Source: Ensifer sp. Root278 (lineage in GTDB: Bacteria > Pseudomonadota > Alphaproteobacteria > Rhizobiales > Rhizobiaceae). Taken from it: a stretch of 64,000 bases of DNA. The stretch lies in the NCBI RefSeq assembly GCF_001429285.1, contig NZ_LMJJ01000034.1, positions 1,159 through 65,158 on the forward strand. The letters are read 5' to 3'. Positions 1 to 8,015 of the stretch are shown here, piece after piece. The notes below the pieces were generated by a model. It had not been told where the DNA came from, made no database searches, and saw only the letters and a program-made list of their open reading frames with translations. The position numbers were made by a program, and so were the translations under genes. Position 1 is the stretch's first letter. Each line of letters opens with the position of its first letter.

Positions 1-99
1 CGTGATCGCTGCGGTCAGCGACGTCTTGCCATGGTCAACGTGGCCAATCGTGCCAATGTTAACGTGCGGCTTGTTGCGCTCAAATTTGCTCTTTGCCAT
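1..99 (-). CDS. tuf: Elongation factor Tu, N-terminal fragment
   Basis: The first 33 codons of EF-Tu are present; the gene runs off the left edge. The translation begins [16 protein letters not shown] and includes the start of the GTP-binding P-loop, GHVDHGKTS, which identifies the translation GTPase that delivers aminoacyl-tRNA to the ribosome. The ATG at 99 is preceded on the minus strand by AGGAAAC, a suitable ribosome binding site. tRNA-Tyr and tRNA-Gly lie upstream on the same strand. The E. coli tyrU-glyT-thrT-tufB operon has the same arrangement, so co-transcription from the promoter near 650 is likely. Confidence 0.97.
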
Positions 100-372
100 G
101 GGTACGTTTCCTGTGGTCAAGTATGAATGATCAGCCGGCAGGGCCGGTTTGTGGAGCCGTTTAAGGGTTTCAGGGGATTTGCGCAAGACTTAATTGCGTA
201 CGCCCGGACCGGTCGCCGACGGCCTTTTCCTGCCGATATGTAAGAACGCTGAAGCGCCGACACAAGGGCAGGCATGCGCGAATCACGGATCGCTCCGCAA
301 GCAAGACAAACAATGACTTACCGCGAAGCGTTGGAGCATCGGATTAATTCGGATAAGGAGGCTGTTCGCTGC
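100..372 (-). other. Spacer between tRNA-Gly and tuf
   Basis: This 273-base non-coding stretch separates tRNA-Gly from tuf. It probably forms the tuf leader after tRNA processing. I see no open reading frame with a ribosome binding site and no convincing terminator, which is consistent with read-through from the tRNAs into tuf. Confidence 0.5.
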
Positions 373-446
373 TGGAGCGGGTAGCGGGAATCGAACCCGC
401 GTATTCAGCTTGGAAGGCTGCTGCTCTACCATTGAGCTATACCCGC
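373..446 (-). tRNA. tRNA-Gly (TCC)
   Basis: On the minus strand this folds as a complete tRNA. The 7-bp acceptor stem is GCGGGTA/TACCCGC, the D-arm carries AGCTCAATGGTAGAGC, the anticodon loop reads TCC, the T-arm contains GGTTCGATTCC, and the 3' CCA is encoded. It lies 23 bases downstream of tRNA-Tyr and upstream of tuf in one transcription unit. Confidence 0.97.
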
Positions 447-469
447 GGGCCTTCGATCCAGAAGCAGAA

Positions 470-554
470 TGGTGGAGGGAGTTGGATTTGAACCAACGTA
501 GGCTGAGCCAACGGATTTACAGTCCGTCCCCTTTAACCACTCGGGCATCCCTCC
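470..554 (-). tRNA. tRNA-Tyr (GTA)
   Basis: A class II tRNA of 85 bases including an encoded CCA. The acceptor stem pairs GGAGGGA with TCCCTCC, the anticodon stem-loop carries GTA, a long variable arm follows, and the T-loop is GGTTCAAATCC. It is the first gene of the tRNA-tuf unit and lies just downstream of the promoter near 643-671. Confidence 0.97.
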
Positions 555-642
555 ATTATTCTGTCGGGATCTTTCGACCAAGCATTTGAGATCGTGAGAC
601 AACCAGCGACGCGTCGTTGCCGCCTCTCGATCTGTGGCCGGG

Positions 643-671
643 TATATGACCGCCCTCTTTCCTCCTGTCAA
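643..671 (-). promoter_or_regulatory. Promoter of the tRNA-Tyr/tRNA-Gly/tuf unit
   Basis: On the minus strand a perfect -35 box TTGACA (666-671) is followed after 17 bases by CATATA (643-648), a good alphaproteobacterial -10 box. Transcription would start near 636, about 80 bases before tRNA-Tyr. The strength fits stable RNA and tuf expression. Confidence 0.7.
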
Positions 672-772
672 CACGGGTCAGTGGAAAATTTCCGAATTTC
701 TCCACAGCGACAATTCCGGACCGCTCATCGAAAACCATTTCGCCACGCCTGCAACCCCTCTATAAGACGCCC

Positions 773-1648
773 ATGAGCAAAGATCACACCGGCGACAAGA
801 GCGCCAAGGACACCCATTACGCCAACCTCAGGCGCGCCCACCGCGACGCCAAGCGGGAACGCGGCGAAATCCCAACGCCAAAACAGGAGAAGCGCCGCAA
901 GGCGCCGGCCGACTGGAAGCCACCGCAGCTCGCGCCCGAGCAGGTTCTGCTCTACGGCCTGCATACGGTTCGCGCCGCCCTCGACAATCCGGCGCGCCAG
1001 TTCGTTCGCCTCAGCGTGACGCCGAACGCCGCTGCAAGATTGGAGCTCGACGAGCTTTCGGCCCTGCCCTTCCCGGTCGAAACCGTGACGCCGCAGGATC
1101 TCGACAAGATCCTCGGCCCCGATGCGATCCACCAGGGCGTGATGCTCGAGACGCGCCCCTTGCCGCATCGCAAGCTCGAAGCGCTTCGCGACTGCCCGCT
1201 GATTCTGGTGCTCGACCAAGTGACGGATCCGCACAATGTCGGCGCCATCATGCGTTCCGCCGTCGCCTTCGATGCCGGTGCGTTGATCACCACCATGCGC
1301 CACAGCCCGACCGAATCGGGCGTTCTCGCCAAATCCGCCTCGGGCGCGCTGGAAATGATTCCCTATATCCAGATCACCAATCTTGCGGATGCCATCGAAG
1401 AACTCCATCGGCTGGGCTTCCAGACGATCGGCCTCGATTCGGAAGGACCGCAGCCGCTTGAAGGAACATTCAGCGGTGAGAAGATCGCGCTCGTTCTCGG
1501 CTCCGAGGGCAAGGGACTGCGGCAGAAGACCCGTTCGATCGTGACCGACCTTGCCCGCCTCGACATGCCGGGCGCGATCAAGTCGCTGAACGTGTCGAAC
1601 GCGGCAGCAATCGCCATGTATGCCGCGCGCCAGTTCCTGAACCGCTGA
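773..1648 (+). CDS. rlmB: 23S rRNA 2'-O-methyltransferase, RlmB type
   Basis: A 291-aa SpoU/TrmH-family enzyme expected to methylate the ribose of G2251 in 23S rRNA using S-adenosylmethionine. A basic N-terminal tail (residues 1-50) is followed by a substrate-binding domain and the knotted SPOUT domain. The three family motifs are visible: DQVTDPHNVGAIMRSA near 146, LVLGSEGKGL near 238, and the C-terminal LDMPGAIKSLNVSNAA knot motif near 265. Both the length and the N-terminal extension are usual for rhizobial members. The exact target base is inferred from the family and not shown by the sequence. Confidence 0.9.
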   Translation: MSKDHTGDKSAKDTHYANLRRAHRDAKRERGEIPTPKQEKRRKAPADWKPPQLAPEQVLLYGLHTVRAALDNPARQFVRLSVTPNAAARLELDELSALPFPVETVTPQDLDKILGPDAIHQGVMLETRPLPHRKLEALRDCPLILVLDQVTDPHNVGAIMRSAVAFDAGALITTMRHSPTESGVLAKSASGALEMIPYIQITNLADAIEELHRLGFQTIGLDSEGPQPLEGTFSGEKIALVLGSEGKGLRQKTRSIVTDLARLDMPGAIKSLNVSNAAAIAMYAARQFLNR

Positions 1649-1782
1649 CATCCACGCGCAGCCGGCCGCCCATGGCGACGACCAAGCGGGCGACGGCGTC
1701 ATCCCACACTGCTGCAAGGGCTGGCGCATTGACGCGAAAATGTGACTGTGGAAATCTCCGCGCGTTGGGATCGGAGAGCTCC

Positions 1783-2499
1783 ATGGTTGTCGCAGTTGCG
1801 TCACGCGTTCCTATGTTTCGGCTGCTCGTTCTGGGTGCAGTCTGCCTCGGTTCACACACCGCCTTCGCCGCCGGCGACATCGATCCCGGGATCATCGCGG
1901 CGCAGGCGGGCGACTATCTGGTCGCGCCGCTCGATGGCGCCGAAGGATGCAAGCTCACCCTCACCGCCGATGAGGCGATCGGCGGCTACGCAGTTACCGG
2001 AGCCGAGGGTTGCGCCAAGAGTGTGCCAACCCTTGCCGACGTCGCCGCCTGGAATTTCGACGGGAACGGCGGCCTGCTGCTGATCGACGTCCTGCGAAAA
2101 GTCCATGCCCGCTTTGAAGAGAGCGAGGGATCCCCGCTCCTGACGAACGGCGAGGACGGGCCTCGACTGGCCCTCGTAACCGCGGTGGACGGCATCTCGC
2201 ATCTGCCGGCGCCGGCAAACATGAAAGGCGCGTGGCAGATGAAACGGCCGGGCGGAACCGCCATCTGCCATGTGCGCTTTAAGGAGGCTGCCGACAGTGA
2301 CGGCAATTTTGCACTGTCCGTCGAAGAGCCATGCGATAGCGCCGTCAGAAAATTGAAACTGAAGAGCTGGACGGCGAACGGACTTGGCATAACCCTGCTC
2401 GGCGAAGACGGCAGCTCGCTCGCGTTCACCGCCACACCTTCCGGCTTCGAAAAAGACCGTAATGAGGGCGGCAAGCCGCTGCTCCTCGTCAGAAACTGA
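1783..2499 (+). CDS. Secreted protein with two AprI/Inh-like domains
   Basis: A 238-aa exported protein. I chose the ATG at 1783 because GGAGAG lies just upstream and a signal peptide follows (hydrophobic core near residues 12-28, AxA-type site). The mature part looks like two tandem copies of the AprI/Inh metalloprotease-inhibitor beta-barrel fold. Module 1 (about 30-130) has GDYLV, GCKLTL, GGYAVT, EGC and VAAWNFDG elements. Module 2 (about 140-235) has GAWQMKR, ICHVRF and EPC. Each module has a cysteine pair that could form the family disulfide. The stop codon overlaps the convergent neighbour by 11 bases. Inhibitor function is inferred from the fold only; no protease gene is nearby. Confidence 0.72.
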   Translation: MVVAVASRVPMFRLLVLGAVCLGSHTAFAAGDIDPGIIAAQAGDYLVAPLDGAEGCKLTLTADEAIGGYAVTGAEGCAKSVPTLADVAAWNFDGNGGLLLIDVLRKVHARFEESEGSPLLTNGEDGPRLALVTAVDGISHLPAPANMKGAWQMKRPGGTAICHVRFKEAADSDGNFALSVEEPCDSAVRKLKLKSWTANGLGITLLGEDGSSLAFTATPSGFEKDRNEGGKPLLLVRN

Positions 2500-2770
2500 C
2501 CAATTGCTCCGTAGGGCTCAGCGGCGTGCTCATGCCGGCCGCCGTCGGGCAGCCGTCACGCAGCTTCTTCCAGGTGGAGACGTTGAGGTTCATTTCGCAG
2601 CGCGCCATATAGACGTTGCCGTCGACCCTTAGGCAGGCGATCTGTCCGAGCTCATATTTCGAACCGTCGCGGTTGCGGCACGTGCAATTGTGTGCGCGCG
2701 CCGCGTCGGCGGCGAGCAGTGCAGCCACCGCAGCGGTCATGCCCAACAGAATTGTCCGCCGGTCCACCAT
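2489..2770 (-). CDS. Small exported cysteine-rich protein
   Basis: A 93-aa protein of unknown function. The ATG at 2770 begins a clear signal peptide (MVDRR, then a hydrophobic stretch ending in AARA). The longer reading frame upstream adds residues that would bury this signal. The mature protein begins HNCTCRNRDGSKYELGQIAC and holds five cysteines, suggesting two disulfides in the periplasm. The gene ends inside the tail of the convergent Inh-like gene, with an 11-base overlap. I do not recognise a named domain. Confidence 0.7.
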   Translation of the reverse strand: MVDRRTILLGMTAAVAALLAADAARAHNCTCRNRDGSKYELGQIACLRVDGNVYMARCEMNLNVSTWKKLRDGCPTAAGMSTPLSPTEQLVSF

Positions 2771-2900
2771 CGATGCATTATAAAGCAGATTGTGAAATCC
2801 CAAAACGGACAATGCCGGCTGCGTTTGCAACCGGCACCGTCCGCACGCAGGGCCTGGGCCCCTCCACCGGATCACGTCAGTGACCCGCTGAACCTATATG

Positions 2901-3521
2901 TTAGCTCGCCAGGCGAAGGACGTTGCCTTCCGCGATGGTCTTTTCAGCCTCAGCGATCGCAAACTGCTTGGAATCGGCGCTGAGGTTGAGACCTTCGGCA
3001 CGGACAAATTCCACATCTGTGACGCCCAGGAAGCCGAAGACCGTCTTCAGGTAGGATTCCTGGTGGTCCATGACGGCGGCCGGGCCGGCGGAGTAGTGAC
3101 CGCCGCGGGTCGAGGCGACGATGATCTTCTTGCCCTTGGCGAGGCCTTCCGGACCATTTTCGGTGTAGCGGAACGTCTTGCCGGAGACGGCGATGCGGTC
3201 GATCCAGGCTTTCAGCTGGCTCGGGATGCCAAAGTTGTACATCGGGGCGCCGATGACGACCGTGTCGGCCGCCAGGAATTCTTCGAGCATGTCGCGGCCA
3301 AGCTTGACGTCGGCGGCAAGGTCGGCATCCACGCCTGCGAGATCGGCGGGAGCCATGATCTGGGCGCCGGTCAAATGCGGGAGCGAGCTGGCGGCGAGAT
3401 CACGATAGGTCACGGTGGCATCCGGGCGGTCAGCCTTGATCTGAGCGGCGAGTGCGGCCGTCAGGCGACGGGAAACCGAGTGATCGCCGAGGATACCAGA
3501 GTCGATATGAAGAACGTTCAT
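2901..3521 (-). CDS. azoR: FMN-dependent NADH-azoreductase
   Basis: A 206-aa flavodoxin-fold quinone/azo reductase. The start at 3521 gives MNVLHIDSGIL, the usual family N-terminus, and is preceded by AAGGTG. FMN phosphate-binding SGILGDHSVSRRLT lies near residues 8-21. The isoalloxazine-contacting motif APMYNFGIPSQLKAWIDR is near 93-110, and the STRGG loop near 139. It reduces quinones and azo compounds with NADH in the cytosol. A divergent LysR regulator and a palindromic operator candidate lie directly upstream, a common arrangement for electrophile- or quinone-responsive azoreductases. Confidence 0.92.
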   Translation of the reverse strand: MNVLHIDSGILGDHSVSRRLTAALAAQIKADRPDATVTYRDLAASSLPHLTGAQIMAPADLAGVDADLAADVKLGRDMLEEFLAADTVVIGAPMYNFGIPSQLKAWIDRIAVSGKTFRYTENGPEGLAKGKKIIVASTRGGHYSAGPAAVMDHQESYLKTVFGFLGVTDVEFVRAEGLNLSADSKQFAIAEAEKTIAEGNVLRLAS

Positions 3522-3596
3522 GGGAACACCTTTGTGTTTGCGTTGCGGTGCTCCACATATGAGCGGAAAACAATCGACCGATAAGCCAGCGGATAT

Positions 3597-3625
3597 TTGA
3601 CATACTGTTTCCAGACGGAAACAAT
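3597..3625 (+). promoter_or_regulatory. Divergent promoter with palindromic operator
   Basis: In the azoR/LysR divergent region a perfect -35 TTGACA (3597-3602) is followed after 17 bases by AACAAT (3620-3625), facing the LysR gene. The inverted repeat TGTTTCC-AGAC-GGAAACA (3606-3623) fills the spacer and -10 region. A regulator bound there would control its own promoter and could act on azoR in the other direction. The link to this LysR protein is an inference from position. Confidence 0.6.
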
Positions 3626-3658
3626 CGGGCAAAGCATCCGGACCTCGGAGACAGGACA

Positions 3659-4600
3659 ATGCAGGATCTGAACGATCTCGGGCTCTTTGCCGCCGTCGTG
3701 CGCAACAACGGCTTCAGCGCTGCCGCACGCGATCTCAATATACCCAAATCCAAACTCAGCAAACATGTGGCCCGCCTCGAGGAACAGCTCGGCGTGCGGT
3801 TGCTTGAACGTTCGACCCGCAAGCTGCGTGTCACCGACATCGGCCGGGTTTTCTATGAACATTGCCAGGGGCTGCTCGACGGCGTCGCGGCCGCCGAAGC
3901 CGAAATTGCGGCGGTGCGGGCTGAACCTTCGGGCACCGTCAGGCTCGCCTGCCCACTCGGCTTCACCCCGATGCTCGCGGATATCCTGCCGGCGTTTCAC
4001 CGGCGTTATCCCGGCGTGCGGCTCCTGATCACCGCCACCAACCGGCGCATCGACCTGATCGAAGAACGGATCGATGTGGCGCTCCGCGCCCGCGGCCAGC
4101 TCGATACCGACAATCAGCTGATCATCCGCAAATTCGGCGAGGTTCGCGAGCGGCTCGCCGCTAGCCCGACGTTCCTTGCCCGCTCGGGCGACATCACCAT
4201 CGACAACCTCAGCCAGCAGGCGACGCTGTCGATGAACGAACAACACCCGACCGACGTCTGGCGGCTCGTCTCATCCGACGGAAACACGACGGAAATCTCC
4301 CATCGTCCGATCATCGGCTGCAGCGACTTCCTGATCCTCGAACGCGCCGCGATCGAAGGCATGGGCGTGGCGCTGTTGCCGGACCATATCTGCGAGCGCG
4401 CCTTCCGCGCCGGCGTGCTCGTGCCGGTGCTGCCGGAATGGACCTCGAACGACGTCGTGGTGCACCTCGTCTTCCCGTCTCGCCAGGGCATGCTGCCGGC
4501 GACCCGGGCGCTGATCGACTATCTCGCCGAAAACCTTCTCAACGCCCTGCAGAAATGCCGGGAGGTTCCGATGCGCATGGCCCCCTCGTTCGACATCTGA
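3659..4600 (+). CDS. LysR-family transcriptional regulator
   Basis: A 313-aa LysR-type regulator. The N-terminal winged helix-turn-helix (residues 1-60) contains GFSAAARDLNIPKSKLSKH and a LEEQLGVRLLERSTR segment. The substrate-binding domain (about 88-290) has the typical VRLACPLGF start and the GMGVALLPDH segment. It lies divergently from azoR, so control of azoR and itself through the palindrome at 3606-3623 is likely. The ligand cannot be read from the sequence. Confidence 0.9.
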   Translation: MQDLNDLGLFAAVVRNNGFSAAARDLNIPKSKLSKHVARLEEQLGVRLLERSTRKLRVTDIGRVFYEHCQGLLDGVAAAEAEIAAVRAEPSGTVRLACPLGFTPMLADILPAFHRRYPGVRLLITATNRRIDLIEERIDVALRARGQLDTDNQLIIRKFGEVRERLAASPTFLARSGDITIDNLSQQATLSMNEQHPTDVWRLVSSDGNTTEISHRPIIGCSDFLILERAAIEGMGVALLPDHICERAFRAGVLVPVLPEWTSNDVVVHLVFPSRQGMLPATRALIDYLAENLLNALQKCREVPMRMAPSFDI

Positions 4601-4619
4601 CATCGCGAGGCAGTCCCGC

Positions 4620-4961
4620 TCAGCACCGGCAAATCATCAAGACATTGCCGTCGGGGTCGCGGATCGTGAACCATTGCTCGAATTGCACCGGCGTGACGAT
4701 CTCGACACCGAGGGCGACCGCGTGATGATGTGCCGCAGCCACGTCTTCGGTATCGAAATGAAAGAGCGGCGCATCCTGCGGCCTCCCGAGAGCGAATATT
4801 CTCGCATCGAGAATCAATCGTGCGCCGTTACCCTTTGGAAAGACCGCGAGGTGGCCGTGCACGGTTTCCGGTTCGTCGACCTGGATCGGCACGCCTTTCT
4901 TATGGCGATCCTTGCTGAACGTGATTGACTGCTCAATTCGCAGCTTCGCCCCGCGTCTCAA
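4620..4961 (-). CDS. VOC (glyoxalase/bleomycin resistance) protein
   Basis: A 113-aa single-domain vicinal-oxygen-chelate protein. The second module is clear: an FDTEDV strand, an AAHHHAVALGVEIVTP helix-strand and FTIRDPDGNVLMI near the end. The first module is short and lacks the usual FY.dtLGF segment, so the protein may be an abbreviated or diverged member. The start is uncertain because no strong ribosome binding site marks it. Substrate unknown. Confidence 0.65.
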   Translation of the reverse strand: MRRGAKLRIEQSITFSKDRHKKGVPIQVDEPETVHGHLAVFPKGNGARLILDARIFALGRPQDAPLFHFDTEDVAAAHHHAVALGVEIVTPVQFEQWFTIRDPDGNVLMICRC

Positions 4962-5018
4962 ATCCGAATGCGGTTAAAGCTTCAAAAAATGCGCGATTTC
5001 AGCAGAAAAAGGCAGATG

Positions 5019-5094
5019 TGGTGCCCCCAGAGAGACTCGAACTCCCGACCTACTGATTACAAATCAGCCGCTCTACCAACTGAGCTATAAGGGC
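5019..5094 (-). tRNA. tRNA-Thr (TGT)
   Basis: A 76-base tRNA on the minus strand with an encoded CCA. The acceptor stem is GCCCTTA paired with TGGGGGC (two G-T pairs). The D-arm is AGCTCAGTTGGTAGAGC, the anticodon TGT, and the T-arm carries GAGTTCGAGTCTC. It stands alone between the VOC gene and nadK. Confidence 0.97.
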
Positions 5095-5251
5095 ACTTGC
5101 TGCGGTGGGAGTTACCATAATCTCATCCGGTGTAAAGCAAAATTGCGAATTCTCCCAATTTTTCAGATGCGTTCGGCTTCGGGCCATGCCAGAAACGATG
5201 GACAGAGATCGCCGCTAGCGGCATGCAACGCATCGAACGGACCACTGTTTC

Positions 5252-6025
5252 ATGGCCAGAACGTTCAACTCCTTCGCCTTCCTCGCCTCTTCTGCGGAGG
5301 AGGCGCAAAAGGCTGCGGCTGATCTCAAGGCGATCTATGGTGACAACGATCCGGCGAAGGCCGATGTGATCGTAGCGCTCGGCGGCGACGGCTTCATGCT
5401 GCAGACGCTGCACCAGACCATGAACAGCGGCAAACTGGTCTACGGCATGAACCGCGGCTCCGTCGGCTTCCTGATGAACCGGTACAGCACCGAGAACCTG
5501 ACGGACCGCATCTGCCAGGCAGTCGAGAACGCGTTCCATCCGCTGGAGATGCAGACGACCGACGTCTACGGCGAGAGCTTCACGGCGCTTGCGATCAACG
5601 AAGTCTACCTCTTCCGCCAGTCCTATCAGGCTGCAAAGCTTCGCGTCCTCATCGACGGAAAGACAAGGCTCCAGGAGCTGACCTGCGACGGCCTGCTGGT
5701 GGCGACACCAGCCGGTTCCACCGCCTACAACCTCTCCGCCCATGGGCCGATCCTGCCGCTCGAAGCACCGCTTCTGGCCATGACGCCGGTCAGCGCCTTC
5801 CGTCCACGCCGCTGGCGCGGCGCGCTCTTGCCGAACCATGTCACGGTCGAGATCGAAATCCTGGAAGCCGACAAGCGGCCGGTGAACGCCGTGGCGGACC
5901 ATCAGGAAGTAAAGTCGGTGGTCAAGGTGCGGATCGCCGAATCGGAGAACATGACGGCGCGCATCCTCTCGGATCCCGATCATTCCTGGTCGGACCGCAT
6001 CCTGGCCGAGCAATTTTCGAACTGA
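5252..6025 (+). CDS. nadK: NAD kinase
   Basis: A 257-aa enzyme that phosphorylates NAD+ to NADP+ with ATP. The GGDG motif at residues 44-47 is the catalytic signature, followed by NRGSVGFLMN near 66. INEVYLFR near 115 and TPAGSTAYNLSAHGPI near 152 complete the family core. The length matches short rhizobial NAD kinases. The gene stands alone; a palindromic rhizobial repeat follows it. Confidence 0.93.
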   Translation: MARTFNSFAFLASSAEEAQKAAADLKAIYGDNDPAKADVIVALGGDGFMLQTLHQTMNSGKLVYGMNRGSVGFLMNRYSTENLTDRICQAVENAFHPLEMQTTDVYGESFTALAINEVYLFRQSYQAAKLRVLIDGKTRLQELTCDGLLVATPAGSTAYNLSAHGPILPLEAPLLAMTPVSAFRPRRWRGALLPNHVTVEIEILEADKRPVNAVADHQEVKSVVKVRIAESENMTARILSDPDHSWSDRILAEQFSN

Positions 6026-6083
6026 ACGCACGTTCTCCGCGCGATATGTTATGATCCTCCACGGCTCGTTTTCCGACGGCTAC

Positions 6084-6187
6084 TGCATGTTTTCCTTTAA
6101 TCGTAGCCGATTAAAGGACAAAAACATGCAGCAATTCAAAGTGCTACAGCGACCTTTGCGCGTCTGATAAGACGCGCGGCGCTGTAG
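6084..6187. repeat. Rhizobial palindromic intergenic mosaic repeat (RIME-like)
   Basis: Two adjacent long inverted repeats lie between nadK and the next gene. The first pairs TGCATGTTTT plus CCTTTAATCG (6084-6103) with CGATTAAAGG and AAAACATGCA (6108-6130). The second is a nested cruciform: CTACAGCG (6144-6151) pairs with CGCTGTAG (6180-6187), and inside it GCGCGTCT (6158-6165) pairs with AGACGCGC (6170-6177). The wording resembles the RIME/ABC-type palindromes dispersed in rhizobial genomes. It probably folds in the nadK 3' transcript. Confidence 0.7.
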
Positions 6188-6234
6188 GAGCGAAGCGGCA
6201 GCGGAGCTGCGGTTTGAAAGGACGACAATCCCCA

Positions 6235-6723
6235 ATGCAAAGATCCGCCCTCCTCGCGCTTCTCCTGTTCGTGAGCACCGCCGGCGCCAGGGCCGAGGAC
6301 GCCAACGTCGTGCCGCCGCAGGCTACCTTTGTCACGAGCACCGGCTACTGGGAGGAAAGCGGAGCGCCGCTTTCATCACTCGATCCCAATGCGGCCGCCG
6401 AGAAGCAAACCGACGCCCGCCGCGGCTACTACAAGCTGATCGCGCTTCGCCAGACGGATGGCACGGCACAGGTCCATCTGCAGCAGATCGAAGCGACGCC
6501 AGCCGGACCGGTGGTGGTTTCCTCGGCGGAGCTCGAAGAGTTCTCGGCGCTCAAAGCCTATGTCACCGACATTCGCCCGGAGACCTCAACCGGCGTCACC
6601 GCGCAGCCGGGCATGTTCGCGACCGTCTATCTGAAGACAGATCCGACCGCCCGCGAACCGGAGACCTGGACCGTGCTCATCGATGATCTCGGCGACATCA
6701 AGGTCGAGCGCGCCTCGAACTGA
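6235..6723 (+). CDS. Exported hypothetical protein
   Basis: A 162-aa protein. The ATG at 6235 follows AAAGGACGA and begins a signal peptide with a hydrophobic core and GARA cleavage site near residue 20. The mature part (EDANVVPPQATF onward) has many beta-type segments and no cysteines or transmembrane helix. No domain is recognised. It is probably periplasmic. It ends at a bidirectional terminator shared with prfB. Confidence 0.7.
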   Translation: MQRSALLALLLFVSTAGARAEDANVVPPQATFVTSTGYWEESGAPLSSLDPNAAAEKQTDARRGYYKLIALRQTDGTAQVHLQQIEATPAGPVVVSSAELEEFSALKAYVTDIRPETSTGVTAQPGMFATVYLKTDPTAREPETWTVLIDDLGDIKVERASN

Positions 6724-6732
6724 GCAAAAGAA

Positions 6733-6762
6733 AAGGCCGGATGCGAACACCCGGCCTTCTTC
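6733..6762. terminator. Bidirectional intrinsic terminator
   Basis: AAGGCCGG (6733-6740) pairs with CCGGCCTT (6751-6758) across a 10-base loop. The plus strand then reads CTTCTT; the minus strand reads TTCTTTT. It sits between the convergent 162-aa gene and prfB and can stop both transcripts. Confidence 0.8.
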
Positions 6763-6787
6763 AATTCAAGAACTCTCGCAACGACGC

Positions 6788-7919
6788 TTAGTTCAAATCG
6801 TCGACGACTGCATCCGCGCCACCGCTGACACGGTGCGCAAGCGCCGCCTCCATGAACTCGTTGAGCTCGCCGTCGAGCACATCGCCCGGTGCGGTGCTCT
6901 CGACCCCGGTGCGCATGTCCTTGACCAGCTGGTAAGGCTGCAGAACGTAGGAGCGGATCTGGTGGCCCCAGCCGATATCCGTCTTTGACGCAGCCTCGGC
7001 GTTTGCCGCCTCTTCGCGCTTCTTCAACTCCGACTCGTAGAGACGCGCACGCAGCATGTCCCAGGCCTTGGCCCGGTTCTTGTGCTGTGAGCGCTCCTGC
7101 TGGCACTGCACGACGATACCGGACGGCATATGCGTAATACGCACGGCCGAGTCGGTCGTGTTGACGTGCTGGCCACCGGCACCAGACGAGCGGTAGGTGT
7201 CGATGCGGCAGTCACTCTCGTTGATGTCGATCTGGATCGAATCGTCGACCACCGGGTAGACCCAGATCGACGAGAACGAGGTGTGGCGGCGCGCATTGCT
7301 GTCATAGGGCGAAATGCGAACGAGGCGATGCACGCCCGATTCGGTCTTCAGCCAACCATAGGCATTGTGGCCCTTGACGAGCAGCGTCGCAGACTTGAGG
7401 CCGGCTTCTTCACCGTCCTGGATTTCAAGAAGCTCGACCTTATATCCCTGGCGCTCGGACCAACGGGTGTACATGCGCAGAAGCATGTTGGCCCAGTCCT
7501 GGCTTTCGGTACCGCCGGCGCCGGAATGCACTTCGAGATAGGTGTCGTTCTGATCGGCCTCGCCGGAAAGCATGGCCTCGACCTGCTTCTTGGCCGCTTC
7601 GTTGCGCAGTTCACGCAGCGCCTGTTCGGCATCCGCGATGATCGCCGCGTCGCCCTCTTCCTCGCCGAGCTCGATGAGTTCGATGTTGTCGTTGAGCTGC
7701 TGCTCGAAACGACGCAGGCCATTGATGCCGTCGTCGAGTTGCTGGCGCTCGCGCATCAGCTTCTGTGCTTCCGAAGCATCGTTCCACAAGGTCGGATCTT
7801 CCGCCTTGTTGTTCAACCAGTCCAGTCGTCTTACCGCCTGATCCCAGTCAAAGATGCCTCCTCAGCAGGCTTATGGCCTGCTTGATTTCGTCGACAATGT
7901 TCTCGATTTCGCTGCGCAT
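6788..7919 (-). CDS. prfB: Peptide chain release factor 2, programmed +1 frameshift
   Basis: RF2 recognises UGA and UAA and releases the finished peptide. Translation starts at 7919 ([13 protein letters not shown]), runs 23 codons to CTT at 7851-7853, and meets an in-frame TGA (7848-7850). An AGGAGG element (7857-7862) three bases before CTT forms the classic slippage site AGGAGG-CAT-CTT-TGA-C. After a +1 shift the frame resumes at 7849 with GAC (DWDQAVRRL) and continues to 6788, giving 376 aa. The GGQ motif is at about 248-250. The codon-recognition tripeptide position reads SPY (about 203-205), not the SPF of E. coli. Autoregulation by RF2 level is the known role of this frameshift. Confidence 0.96.
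6788..7919 (-). promoter_or_regulatory. Programmed frameshift site of prfB (7847-7862)
   Basis: The regulatory core is AGGAGG (7857-7862), CAT, CTT (7851-7853), TGA (7848-7850), C. The internal Shine-Dalgarno-like element sits three bases before the CTT slip codon, matching the E. coli spacing. Low RF2 slows reading of TGA and promotes the shift to the main frame. Confidence 0.93.
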
Positions 7920-7963
7920 AATCCTGCTTCTTGTGAACCCGATATGAAATTGAGCGTCAAATA

Positions 7964-8001
7964 GCGATGCCCGCCGCTGATGTAAAGGCGGCGGGCATCG
8001 C
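7964..8001 (-). terminator. Strong hairpin between mrcA and prfB
   Basis: A perfect 14-bp stem (GCGATGCCCGCCGC with its complement) closes a 10-base loop directly after the mrcA stop. There is no uridine run on either strand, so it may attenuate or stabilise the mrcA 3' end and not fully terminate it. Confidence 0.5.
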
Positions 8002-8015
8002 GAGAGGGGAAAGGC

